A stretch of 64,000 bases of DNA, from assembly GCA_006503535.1 (NCBI GenBank), contig QYRS01000011.1, positions 1,736,001-1,800,000 on the forward strand, read 5' to 3'. Below the pieces are notes generated by a model. That model was given only the letters and a program-made list of their open reading frames with translations, was not told where the DNA came from and made no database searches. Shown piece after piece: positions 23,531 to 35,031 of the stretch. The DNA is from Arthrinium phaeospermum (Eukaryota > Ascomycota > Sordariomycetes > Amphisphaeriales > Apiosporaceae). The translations under genes were made by a program, and so were the position numbers. Numbering within the stretch: the first letter of the stretch is position 1; the number at the start of each line of letters is the position of its first letter.

Positions 23531-23990
23531 AAAAGCAACCTCATCGAAGCTCACATACTTCAATTCACCTTGGCTAATTCTTCATATTCCAGCTGTTTCT
23601 ACCACCGCTGACAGAGTCACGCTTCCGTACCGGAGCAAGCCCCACTGCTAGCCGGCAGCTCCCACCAAAGGACGTGATATTTTATATTGGGCTTCTGGAC
23701 TCTGCTAACCTACGCATGATACGTGCGGGTACGGGTTACAGGGCCAGTCACGTCACTGGCAGCAAATCTCCCCGTACGGGCTTGAATACGATGTATACTT
23801 CACGTTAGCACCACTTGTGTTTTGTTGAAGCCTGCTTCATAATGTCCAATTTCCCGCCAGAGATGACGGACTTACATCTCAAAGCTGTCTCAAGTCCCGG
23901 CCAGAGATGGACTTATATCAGAACTGTTTCGGTTCCCCGTCAGAGATACACTTGCATCGAAGGATGTTCTGATTCCCCGTCAGAGAGGAG

Positions 23991-26256
23991 AGGTCTTCGC
24001 TTTTTCAGTGCCTTGTTTGATACAGCTGCCTAGTTCTACTGGCCTTTGGCTGGCATGAATCGAAACTTTTATGATGCCAAAAAAGAATACACGTCACTAA
24101 GCTGGGCAATAATGATCTGCAGCCATTCGAGGACATCGTGATTTCACAATCCACTGCCACCAACGCCACCAAGTAAAAGTCCAAAGAGCAACAGCGAACC
24201 ATGGACAAGTCCTTCAAGCATATCCGCAACCTTGAGACTCGGCCAACTCAGCACAGAAGCAACAAAGTTTCTGGTGTCTACTTGCAAGGCCATCTGCCTG
24301 ATTATGGGAAGGGAGATGACCTTCGACACGACCTATTTTGTCACACGCAGATCCAACAGTCACTCTACAGGACCAACTGGCATGCATACCGGCCCAACGG
24401 ATGACTGCATTCCTAGACGGCTATGGCGCGTAGGATCAATATCCAGGTACGAGAAGGATATACCGGTTTAGAGCACTGTGTCTATATAGCCTCACTTCCA
24501 GGCCTCACGAAGGGGATAGAACCAGAGCCCTTAGAAGTGCCATAGTCAAATATTAACTGAATCAGATCCAAGCCCTTCAAGCCCTTGTCACATATTTGGA
24601 GATTGATAACTCAGAGAAACTCCCGTTCCCGGATAGCCCGAGACAATCTCCTGACTTCAAGAAGTATATCTTGCATTTTCTACATACCCTTCTACTCTTA
24701 TTCACCTCTCCTCTATCTACTGAAGCCCCTGCAGCAATGTTATTGGCGATAGATCCTACTTTCGGCGATCTTTTCGCTTTCCCATAGTGCGTGATGATGC
24801 CCTTTGCTCATGCAGAAATTCGTTTACCATGTCTCTGGCCACACTCCGACGACGAACTTGAAACCAACGTGGGAAGTATGGCGGCTTCATCATAGCAAGG
24901 AGCCTACGGTTCTCCTTCTTCATATTTTGTACCGCAAGGTAGATCCAATGACATACTACGACCCCTTGGTACGGTGGTGACTCTGTGACCTCATGCCTAA
25001 GTAGTATAATGTACAGCAAGCCCAAGTGAGAGGCTCATTTTCCCCTCGATTTCACCAGAAGGAACACCAGAAGCGGATGTATGCCAGGACGTAGAGAGGA
25101 TAATAATGCCTCCTCAAACAAGCGCAAAGCCAGCGTCCACAGTGAGCCAAGTGAAGGAGCACAAAATCGAGATCCCAGCCTCGATCCTCTCCCGGTTGCA
25201 CAAACAACAGGATACCCCCCGGCCCTTCCTCCTCTCTTTTCGATCCATGATGAGCACATTCAAGTACCTTGGTTCAATGCGTAAGAAATAAGATACAGGA
25301 TTCCATGCGGAGCGAGATCCATCCTGCCGCAAAATGCGGGAGTCCCGCTTTCCGTGGTACATACGCAAAGAGGAGAAGTCCCAAAACCAGGAGAGGATTC
25401 CAAGACTCGGAGTCACGGGGATGGCCACGTGCTTTAACAGCTCAAGCCCCCACTGCAGCACGGGAGTCATCGAGAAGATTAGAGGCGGCGGCGTGGTCCT
25501 GGGCGTGGATCCATCGGAGATGGCGCACGTGGAAACGTGGGGTCAGGGGGAAGAGAAGAGAGGACAGGAAAAACCTTCTCGAAGCATTCTCCGATCCGGA
25601 AAGACCAGATGCGGGATGCCGGAGCACTGCAAGTGTGGTAAGAAGTAAAGTTCCAGATGGGCCTGGTGCCAACTTGAGGGAGTTTCCACTTCGAAAGCAC
25701 TGGTTGTTGCCTGATCCGACAACATGCAGGAAATGGGTTCCCTAAATCACGTCATTGAGGGCTTCAATCAATATTGTTGAGGACATAGTGAGTCATTCTA
25801 AAGGGTGGATTGCACAACAATTAGCATGCGATGGATGCAACATGCCACTCCGAAGTTCGGCTCCAGAGATAGAGGATGCCTCAAGAGTGTGGCAGCTGTC
25901 AGAAATGCCCTTTGGTAGGGCTGAGCCCCTTCGTCGACTCTGATAAGACGGTGGAGGAGTGGTAGACATCGATAGGAGATAGAAAACGTGCCGCTCAAGT
26001 CAGCAGCCGTGTATCAAGCAAGGGGCTAGGCAGCTCTGTAGGTGTTCGGTATTCTACAAAGAAGCTCGATGTAATTCGTAATAATATATTCAACAGGAGA
26101 CTGTCTATATTTCCAAGTATGTACGCTGTGCCAATATGCTACGCTCCGTCAAATATGCTTACAGAGTGCACTAATGATACAAGATAGATTGTGCGGGTCA
26201 CTCCTAAAAGTGCAGAACGAAGCCTGTACCCAGACCAGATCAGGGTAACCTGCCCA
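23991..26256. other. Gene-poor region right of the repeat array
   Basis: 2.3 kb downstream of cardiolipin synthase. A short frame at 25106-25291 (61 codons) begins MPPQTSAKPASTVS and is basic, but has no recognisable domain or splice structure, so I do not call it a gene. No repeat family or RNA gene was seen. Confidence 0.45.
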
Positions 26257-28380
26257 TTACTCTTTCTTGGCTTTGCTGTCCGAGAGGATCTTGACGGCGT
26301 CCTTGCTGAACACGTAGCTAAGACCACTCCACACGGTGGTAGCTGCCACAGTGTACCTAGGAAACGAGGTTAGCATGGGTACAGGCAATACGTTTGAGAA
26401 ACGTCGTATTCGCGCCGCTAGTGAAGATAGACAGCGGTGATGCATCAGAAAAGGCGACTTACTGCAGACCAGTCAACGCCACCGCGACATCCATGGTCAG
26501 CAGTGGCGAAACGGTGGTGGCGCCCATCAGGGCTAGCTGCAAGAACGTGTTGTACTTGCTGATCGTCGTTGGCCGCACCTCCGCCGAGGGCAGGGAGAAG
26601 TCCCAATACCGCATAAAGGTCTTGGGCGGCGGAAGGGAGATCCAGCGGTAGTAGATGGCCGCGAAGCCTAAGCCGACATCTCGGCCCAGGATGATACCGG
26701 CGAGCCAAACTGCAGGGCGATACGTGTCATTAGTTCATGTTGCATGCCACGAGCGACTCCCGAATACATCTCCCCCCGTATGCACGAAATTGATCGTCGA
26801 GAGGGGTTGAATCAGAGTTCAAGAGCACCCGCCAAGTCGAGCAACAACGCATTCCCAAAGTCAATTGCAAGTCTCGTGGGCTTGACGCTCGCAAGATTTC
26901 TCCCGTGACAGTGGTAGATAGACGAAGAAACAAGAAAAATGAAGGAGCACAAGGCAAAAGGTTACACCAAGTTGGAAACATTCAACAGCATGCAACAGCA
27001 TTGGGATGACCATACATTGGACGGAAGACAAGACACACAAGGTTGAGGGAAAGCAGGAAAAAGCGACATGATGGGTTGACAGAAGCATGCAGCAACAACA
27101 GCCTGAAAGCCAAGAGAGGGGGTCGAACAAAACTTACCAGGCAGGGCTCCCTTGGTGGCCAAACAGACGGTCAGGATGGTCATGAGTATCTTGTCGGCCA
27201 TGGGATCGATGACACTGCCAACCACCGACTGCAGCTTCCAGCGCCGGGCGATCCAGCCATCGAGCAGATCCGAAACGCCGGCGTAGACAAACAACCCGAG
27301 AGTCCAGGCATGTGCATCGTGGAGAATGGCGTAGCCGATGAAGGGCGCGACCACCAGGCGACTGGCGGTGAGAAGATTCGGGATTGTGTAGATGTCTTCA
27401 TGCGGCGTCAGGGATGGGATGGGAAGCACCTTTCGGAGGCCACTAGGAGCAGGCCTCGGGTCGACTGGAGGAGGAGGAGGAGGCGCAGGCCTATTGCATC
27501 GGGATTAGCAGGGGCATAGCAGGAAACCTCGACTTGACTTCCAGCGGTGCATGGGAGCCAGACCGGAGCCAGGCCCGATACGGAGGACAAGTTCAGCGAG
27601 TCAAAGTCAACAGAACAGGACCAAAAAAAAAAAAAGATCGACAACGTTCGACTGAACAGGGGTCGTCCTCCCCGCAAAATCTCCAACCAAGGTTGAGTTG
27701 CCGCCTCGATGCGCGTCGCCTCACACTCAAAAATGCATCCCTGCTGCTGAAGGTTGAGGGGGAATGGAGAGTATCTGCGCGCCACCAGCCGGTAACACAG
27801 CGGAGGAGCAGGAGCAGGGAGGGGCGGGGGACCGAACTCACTCATCACGACCATGATTATTTCCCCCCTGTTGCTGTAACCGTCGGCTCTGGGACGATAA
27901 GCTTCTGGAGGAGCAGAGGAGCGCCGTCCCAAGTCGGCCTGACCTGTGACAGTGCAATGCCCCCGCACTGCAGGACGAGCGCGAGTGAGACGGCGACAAA
28001 GCCATGATGCCGCTGTAGTTACGCCTGCCGATGCTGCCGCTGCTGGTTTTGATGGCGCATCGGCGGCTGCTGCGGACCACGGGGCTCGACTCATTGGTCC
28101 GAAGTGTGGTGGCCAGTGTGGTGCCAAGGGGCTGCTGTAGCTGCTGCCGCTGCTGCTGCTGCTGCTGCTGCTGTTGCTGCTGCTGACAACGGGCAGGGGT
28201 ATGCAAGGACCTCCGGGCGAGATTTAGCATGGGCGTTCGTCCCAGGAGTGCACCAGCAAGAGTCGTGGTGCCCGAACTCAAAGAGGCTGGGCCGAAACCT
28301 AGCAGCATCGGAGCTTCCACGGTAGTGCGGATCGCATTGGCGCCGCGACTGCTGCTGGCCAAGAAAAGCCGAGAACTCAT
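26257..28380 (-). CDS. CRD1: Cardiolipin synthase (CDP-alcohol phosphatidyltransferase), mitochondrial
   Basis: Exons 28380-27842, 27490-27138, 26709-26463 and 26356-26257 give 412 aa. Introns are 351, 428 and 106 nt with GTGAGT, GTAAGT and GTAAGT donors. The first 180 residues are Ser/Arg-rich with few acidic residues, as in a mitochondrial presequence, and carry a polyglutamine tract. After a proline-rich linker comes HEDIYTIPNLLTASRLVVAP. The catalytic CDP-OH-P motif is complete: D254, D257, G258, A261, R262, G271, D275 and D279 (DLLDGWIARR, then GSVIDPMAD). The rest matches fungal cardiolipin synthase (LGRDVGL, SLPPPKTFMRYWDFSLPSAE, TTISKYNTFLQL). Reaction: phosphatidylglycerol plus CDP-diacylglycerol gives cardiolipin and CMP at the inner membrane. 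A misleading frame runs through intron 1 (27408-28127). Confidence 0.93.
28140..28195 (-). repeat. CAG/polyglutamine tract inside the cardiolipin synthase presequence
   Basis: A CAG-rich run encodes about twelve glutamines, then RQQLQQ, within the N-terminal presequence-like part. Synonymous CAG/CAA changes interrupt it. Length variation between strains is likely, as for other trinucleotide repeats. Confidence 0.85.
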
Positions 28381-30598
28381 TGTGATTCGTCCGTTCGCTC
28401 TTCTGCTCTTTTTGTCTTGTCTTCACGTGTGCGTGGCAGGCAGGCAGGCAGCAAATCGAGGTGGAAACAAACAAACTGGTTGGCCGGACCTCCCTTTACC
28501 CCCGAATTAGCAGCAGGCGAGTGAGTGCTGCAGCAAGGCTCCCAAAGACGGTGAGCGACTCGCGCGGGTAGACGAGCAACGCAACGCACAACGTAACGTA
28601 CAGGAGCTGCGAGCTGAAAGTGGGCTAGTCCCTGGCTGAAGATGACGTAAGGAGCGAGCTCCGAAGCTTGTGACGCGGGAAGCTTGGGTAAAAGATGTAC
28701 CTAGAGATATGTGGGTGTGGGTGAACGGAGCAGAGCGTGGAGAGAGATGGGAGCTGTGCTGATTGCTCAGTGTGCGGTACTGTGGAGGAACGGACAGACA
28801 CGAGGGACGTCGCGTGCCTGAGGATCAAAAGCTTGAATGAACGAACGCTTTTCTGTACGTATAGTATAATGCGCGTGCAGGTTGAACGTGAGGGAGATGA
28901 TTGTGTGTGCGTATCGAGGCTGCTGTCTGCGTGACGACGATATTGGAATCCTCTCTCGCGGGTCTTCGTCGATCTTTTTTCCTTTCACAGGGCCTCAGTC
29001 GAAACTGCTTGTCGTTCGTGATGGGGTCCTGATGGATGGATGAACGACATCCAAGAATTGATTCTGCCGCCGGCTTTCGCGTCACAGTTCGCGAAGAATT
29101 TGTTCAGGCACCGTGTTCACAGCTCGGCACAAATTTGAAGGCCTGTCTACCTATGTACTTACCTAGCCTCCTACAGTAGCCTATCGGTTCCCTCCAAATT
29201 TAGGCTGCTTTTTTTTTTGGCGCGCCCCTCACTACCCCTCCCTCCAGTCCACAACCTCAACCGCGTCGTTCACTGCAACCAACTGCCAACTGCTTGTGCT
29301 TGCTGCACTGGCCCGTTCGCCTGTTCCATCCATCTCAGATTTGCTTATGCCAGATGCACCCCAAAATCCCCATGGCCGGGGCCCCTCCATCACACCCACA
29401 CCTCCCTCTCCTACCCGGGTAAGCACGACCAAAGCTGCATATCTGACTTGACGCTCGAGAAAGGGCTAGAGAGATTCGTATGCGACACGATTAATTCGCC
29501 TGCGTAAGCGCGCGGAAGCGTCACTGCATTGGATTGGATCTAAAGCAGATAGAGGTTGTCTGGATTTGATTTGAGATATATCGTACAAATTACCAACTTA
29601 CAGGTACGTGCCCAGTACTGCCCATCATAAGGTTAACCTACATTTGATCCAAATGATCTGATCAATCGCGGTTTGAGTTTGCATGATGCTGCCACGCAGT
29701 ACAGTGCCCCTCGTTACTGTGCTATGTACAGGTAAACCAGTATACCCGCGCCATCCATCCATGCCAGGCCAGGGCCGCCAGGCCATAAGAAACACTGCAG
29801 CCAACCAACACGCTATGGCCGCTCTCAACATTGCACCGGACTGATGATCAAATTCAACGCTACCATCACCCATCAGCCAAGGAGTAGTCGTAGTGTCGCC
29901 CTTCTTTTTAATGTTAGACTTCCCGTCTCATCCTCAACGGACAAGGTCAGATAGACAGAAGTTAGCTGAGGTAGTGAGTAGTCCAACATCAATGTCAATC
30001 TTCACGACTGCTACTGTACGTACATGAACATGTACCGTAACCCAAGATTGATTTCACATGATAAAATCCATCCCGACGTCCGTCGTCCAGCATTACTTGA
30101 AACATTTCCACGTGCAAAGAAACAAGTAGTGACTGGCAGATGCATGTAACGTAGTGACCGATCACATGGACTGGAGAGGCAGCTCAAGAGACTTGCAAAA
30201 TGGCACTGCTGCATTATGTTCTATGGAGTATGTGTACTCTCCCAACTGTCGCTCCGTGGGCGACGGATAACAATACATACAGGGGTCATGGGTAGCAAAT
30301 CCCAAGCAACCAAACTGTGATACGGAGTGAACGCCTCTTTTGGGTCAAGAACAGCGTAACCGATTCCAACCTCCTGTATGCCCAACCCGAGTAAAACCAC
30401 AATGTCAAGGCCAAACACCAAAGACGCCCAGAGATCCTTTCCACCGAACCGCTGATGCTGCCAGCCAAAGTATGCGCCGTGAAATCAGAATGATAGGTCT
30501 TATAACCACCTTTCGGGATAGCTTCCTGCCGTGTCCATATCCATTCCCCCGTCCACGCCGCTTGCTCCCGTGTCACTCCAGTCTCCGTCCGGACATAT
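28381..30598. other. Upstream of cardiolipin synthase / downstream of the WOPR gene
   Basis: 2.2 kb. The first several hundred bases upstream of 28380 should hold the cardiolipin synthase promoter. A T run lies at about 29210-29218. Only short frames without domains are present. Confidence 0.5.
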
Positions 30599-32200
30599 CT
30601 AGGGTATCGATTGCGAGTGTGGTCCGCGAGTGCTGTATCCCGTGTCGTGTCCCGGGAATGAACTGTAGTGGCCGCCATCGCTGAGCTCGGCGCTGTTGAC
30701 CGAGGAATTAAGATCCATGCCATTGAGGGCAGAGGGTGTGTTTTCGTCGCTAGGGGACTCGAAGGACCCCAGGCCTTGTTGCGACTGCAGGGCCGACTCG
30801 TAATCGCCCGCCGCTTGTGCCGTGCTGGTTGAGTCGAACATGGGGTTCGCCTGCGTGTCATACGACGTATTCTGGTGCTGTGAAGCGCTGCTCTCATAAG
30901 ACGCCGCGTGTCTAGCGCTGCTGTCGTACATAGCCCCGTGTTGGGATGACGCTGCCGATGCCGCCGGAGAGTCGTACATCGACTGAGTGCTGAATGACCC
31001 GTGCCCCATGCCGTGGTTATCGAGCATGCCGCTGCTGGGCATACCGCTGCTCGGAACGACCGGTGTGCTGCTCATATGACTCCGGCCAATGGACGGCATA
31101 GAGCCATAACTGCTGTGTCCGCCCCCATTCGTGTTGTAGCCGTTATCAGCGATTGTGCTATGCCGTCGGGAGGGCATGGGTATGGAGGGAAAGTTCGGTG
31201 TCTGCGTGGGCATCCTAGGCTCGTAGCTGTAGGGTGGAGGCGGGTGAGGAAAGGAGACCGGCTGGGGTGGTGGTAAGGTGTGAGGAGCCGCCACAGCGTA
31301 CGAGTTCGCTTGCATCGCGTAGCCTGTAGGCCAGCCCTGGTGATAGCTGTGATGCACATTAGGCACCGACATGGATCGAGAACTGGCGGCGTAGGCGCTC
31401 ATATCAGCCGGATATTGGCCCTGGGCAATGAGTACCCTCATGCGGTCGTCCATGATCAACTCGTGGTCGTCGACCGGAGCTCGGAAGTTTCCAGCCGAGA
31501 TCAGGGCAGCTCGCGGTGTTATCTGTGCCATTTCGGGAGACTCGATTGGGGTGCGTAGTTTCTTGTTCACCACGTCGTCCAGGTTGTAGTATGAGACGAG
31601 ATGATGCTGCATCCCCTTGTACTGCACGCTGATCGTCTTCTTGACTAAACCGTCCGGCTTGAACTGGTAACTGTCGACAAGAGATCCGACCAGGGCTCTC
31701 TCGGCGTCCTTGCTGCTGCTCGGAGAATCGGAATATTGGGCAGCCAGGCCGCCCATGTTCATACCGCTGAAGCCGACCGAGTTCGCCCTCGAATTAGAGG
31801 TAGGTTTGGAAACCCCGTTGCTGTCCTTGCTCGTCGACTTCTTCATGGCGCGCTTCTTCTCGCCCGGCTGGAAAGGCTTGTCGAGCTCCCTGTACAGCAG
31901 GAAGTTGCCCAGGATACGACTGGGGCTCCACGGGACGCCGTCGGTCCAGCGCTTGATGCCGCTCGAGTGCTCCTCGTAGATGAAGACGTTGCCGCTGCGG
32001 ATCAGGTTCGCTCGCTCTCGGTCATGCGGACGGCGAGGCACGTGGGATATGTGGCCAGTCAGGCACGCCTCGAATAGGACGAGGGCGTCCATCGTCGAGC
32101 TGATGTAGCCATAAAACGTCGGCTGCAACGTGGCCCCGGCCGATGTGTGGTGATGGTGGTGAGCCATCACTCCTCCTCCTCCCTGCACTCTGTCCGACAT
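30599..32200 (-). CDS. SGE1: WOPR (Gti1/Pac2) master transcriptional regulator, Sge1/Ryp1/Wor1 type
   Basis: Single exon, 533 aa from ATG 32200; a second in-frame ATG at 32167 (MAHHHHHTSAGATLQPTF) matches the usual family start and may be the real one. The first WOPR box is textbook: FYGYISSTMDALVLFEACLT, HVPRRPHDRERANLIRSGNV, SSGIKRWTDGVPWSPSRILG, NFLLYRELDKPFQPGEKKRA. After a linker comes the second box: VDSYQFKPDGLVKKTISVQY, then HHLVSYYNLDDV. Both fold together into the DNA-binding domain. The C-terminal 300 residues are Ser/Gln/Tyr/Pro-rich and prion-like. Relatives are Fusarium Sge1, Histoplasma Ryp1 and Candida Wor1, nuclear switches for morphology, conidiation and effector expression. 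About 10.8 kb of apparently gene-free DNA lies upstream. Orthology to Sge1 is inferred from domain similarity. Confidence 0.93.
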   Translation of the reverse strand: MSDRVQGGGGVMAHHHHHTSAGATLQPTFYGYISSTMDALVLFEACLTGHISHVPRRPHDRERANLIRSGNVFIYEEHSSGIKRWTDGVPWSPSRILGNFLLYRELDKPFQPGEKKRAMKKSTSKDSNGVSKPTSNSRANSVGFSGMNMGGLAAQYSDSPSSSKDAERALVGSLVDSYQFKPDGLVKKTISVQYKGMQHHLVSYYNLDDVVNKKLRTPIESPEMAQITPRAALISAGNFRAPVDDHELIMDDRMRVLIAQGQYPADMSAYAASSRSMSVPNVHHSYHQGWPTGYAMQANSYAVAAPHTLPPPQPVSFPHPPPPYSYEPRMPTQTPNFPSIPMPSRRHSTIADNGYNTNGGGHSSYGSMPSIGRSHMSSTPVVPSSGMPSSGMLDNHGMGHGSFSTQSMYDSPAASAASSQHGAMYDSSARHAASYESSASQHQNTSYDTQANPMFDSTSTAQAAGDYESALQSQQGLGSFESPSDENTPSALNGMDLNSSVNSAELSDGGHYSSFPGHDTGYSTRGPHSQSIP

Positions 32201-35014
32201 GATGGACAGCTTGCACGATAGGAGTCGACTGCTACCACGACGGACTTGGTTTGGCCAGAGTTCACTCTGCAGGCGCGGTTCAGAGGAACTTTAGAGGTGG
32301 ACAGCAAGCTGTATCTATCCAAAGCTTCCCGCACGAGGTTGAGTAAAAAGGCGTTTCTTTTTGTGACAAGCGAAAGTATATACCTTTAAAGAATTACCGG
32401 CTCGAGTTTCTGGAAAGGTAAGTCGGAGAAACAAGAAGATGATGGTTCCAAAAGGTCCAGCACCAGGTTCAACCCCCCACACTGGTACGTTCCTGGGAAG
32501 CCCAAGAGGAATTAAAGTGCCGAGCCGTCGAAAGTCAAGTTGTGATGTGAAACGTAGGCTAAAGTGCAAAGAAAAGAAGTCTGCCAGGCCGTTTCAATAA
32601 ATTTCTGTTTGTGTGTCCGGTCTTATACCAGAGATCAGAGACCTGGGACCTAGACCCAACGAGCACGGAGCTTTGGGTACCAAGCCGCAAGCCGGGAGAG
32701 GGAGGTAAGGTCTGCTTATGGGGGTGGAGACAGAGGGTGAGAGAGATGCAGGTGATTTCCTGGTCAGATGCCTGGCGTACTGGTGGATACAACCAATATA
32801 ACTGCTCGTCCGGTTCGTGAGTTGTATCCTCTGATCTCGCCTGTGGTCGTTTCCAGCACACTGTTGGGTAAGATTTTCCCTCTTCTGTTCGCAGTCTATC
32901 CAGCGGGTAAGACTGGATGATGGGGGGTGGAAACTGCGCAGCGACTCCACGCACAGCGAAACCCAATCGCGTCACTTCCTCTTCCAGGAGCTCTGTCCCC
33001 AGAGATGGCCCTGGGATGATGGATCGAAGAGCACAGGCAACGCGCGGGGTTCTCTGGTGCAAGGCACACAAACTTCGCAAGGTACTTGGAAGGACTCGGA
33101 GCACGGTTGCCACCGTAGGCACTTTAAGGTTTCGACCGGCTCTAAATGTCTTGCAGCTTGTACATGTCCCCCCTTCCTATTCGACAGTGGGAGGATGGCA
33201 GTACCGAAAGTGCGCACACTGTTTCCTAACCAGAGAACTACACTTGGAGCCGAGTGTTGCGGATGCCATAGGCGTTTTTAAGCTTTGCGAGGCTCAGGGG
33301 AGATGACACCAAACCGGAGTCCGTTGAAGAGTGCTGCCGAAGTGATCCGATAGCTGTGATCCTGTGGGTAGCAGAGGGGTGTGGTGCTCTGTGACTGGTT
33401 TCCACTGGTCACGAAAGCAGGCAGATAGATCCACGATAGTTCCGAGATCCGATGGTTGGTACCCAAGCAGCAGATGATGACACCGCGGTGGGAATATGAA
33501 CTTTTGATGCTGGCTAAATCCACCTCGTCTGATGACGGTCTTTCCTGTGTGTGAGAGAGAGGGAGAGAAGTGCCGTCGTCCACTTGTTTGTTGTCTTTCC
33601 CGCCCAAGAGCTGTTTCCTCGCGGGGGCTGAGATGCAGGGCAGAGTCAGGTATCCGGAGCCAAGCCCAGTACGGCGATTACTGAGCCTTTGGAGGGGTTC
33701 TGAGTCGATTAGAAGTGTCTTCTGGCCTGGTTGTGCCTGTATGGGTATGTGGGGACCCCCAGAAGGTTGAGGCTGCTTTTCGCGGACCCAGAAAAGGTGA
33801 GCACGAGGCGTTCCCAGCCTAGAGCGAGGTATGGTAATGGTGGTGGTACACACGTCGTAATCGAGTAAAACTACACGGTCCCTGAGAAACAGGGTAGGGT
33901 GAATCGCGGCTTACACGTGGAGCGGTCCTTCTACGCCGTACAATAGCTAGCCACGACCAAACCTAATGGCAGGCCCCGCCCTTGGAAAGAGAGAGAGGGG
34001 GAGGAGGATGAGTATGTGAGTGAGTACGCGAGTGAGCCGGGCGGAATGGTGAGTAAGACTCAGACTGGCCGGGCAGGCAGGCGCGCGCGCAGTGGCGGAC
34101 GAGGTCTCTGTGTGGGTGGTGCGTGAGTGCACTATGGGGGGGGGTGAGGGAGGTATGTCTGGAGGCAATGGAGAGGTAGGTACGGGGTGCGCAAGATAGT
34201 AAGTCGCTGAGGTCCGGAGGATGCGCTGAGTGACGGACGGCTTTGGCTTGGGTATGGCAATGGAGGTTGCGCAAAGGCGTTCCTGTTCCTGCACACTCTT
34301 GGGGGGGTAGGCGGGCTGGTGGGATGGATGGAAGTAGACGCGAAGACTCAAAAAAGTGCTCCGTTAGTGCGACGCAGTACAGCAATAGATCAGCGGGCAG
34401 CCACGACCCAGTTGTAAGTGATAAAAGTGCTACGACTCAAACGAAGAGAACGAAGAAGGAAAAAAGAAAGTCGATAGAGAAAACGGGAGTCGTCAGTGTT
34501 AATAGAGTAAGTGGTAGCAGCCGCCCATAATGCTGGATGGATGAATGGAGGTCGAGGGTCGCCGGGATGTTTAAAGGCAGGCAGTGCACACACAGTCTGG
34601 AGAGCAATGCAATTGGGTTAGATGGATGGAGATATTATTATTTTGCATACCACTATCCGTACCACCACTGCCTTCCTTGCCTACTTTACCTTGCCTACCC
34701 GACTACCTTACCTAATTCAAGTACCTACGCTACCTCACTCCATACACTGCACCACACCACATTGACCACTGCCAGGCCAGGTACCTACCTACCTTCTCAG
34801 ATGCAATGGCACCACCACCCACTCCCCCATGCTCACCAATGCCAGCAACTGGATTGATTGCTGGGTGATAAAATCAATCAGTCAATCAAGTCGATGTACA
34901 TTTGATCTACCTTAGCAGTAGCAACCTCACGAGCCCTGGCGGTGGATCCAGGGTAGCATGGAGGGAGGTAGGTAGTAGCTGCTGCTGCGGTATGTCGACA
35001 AATACTCCCTCTCC

Positions 35015-35031
35015 CTCTCTCTCTCTCTCTC
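35015..35031. repeat. (CT)n microsatellite
   Basis: Uninterrupted CT dinucleotides, embedded in a longer pyrimidine-rich stretch from 35006. Confidence 0.9.

Larger units (their letters stand above)
23194..23990. repeat. Local family of a GTTCCCCGTCAGAGA-type motif around tRNA-Asp
   Basis: Eight copies of a motif close to GGTTCCCCGTCAGAGATGG occur in 800 bp. Minus-oriented copies lie at 23194-23214 and 23246-23266 (identical over 21 nt, 52 nt apart). An inverted pair lies at 23478-23498 and 23510-23530. Plus-oriented copies lie at 23849-23866, 23893-23910, 23930-23948 and 23970-23990, spaced about 40 nt as a degenerate tandem array. The copy at 23246 directly abuts the 3' end of the tRNA gene. 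The core CCGTC-AGA-GACGG in the first two copies is itself a small palindrome. Nature unknown. Confidence 0.8.

Noticed and set aside
27408..28127. 239-codon frame across the first intron of cardiolipin synthase
   Set aside because: It ignores a good GTGAGT donor and ATAG acceptor, and the spliced product restores the proline-rich linker and the synthase domain.
32559..33853. Two minus-strand frames of 187 and 191 codons upstream of the WOPR gene
   Set aside because: No domain, no coding bias and stops in all neighbouring frames; treated as chance frames or leader.
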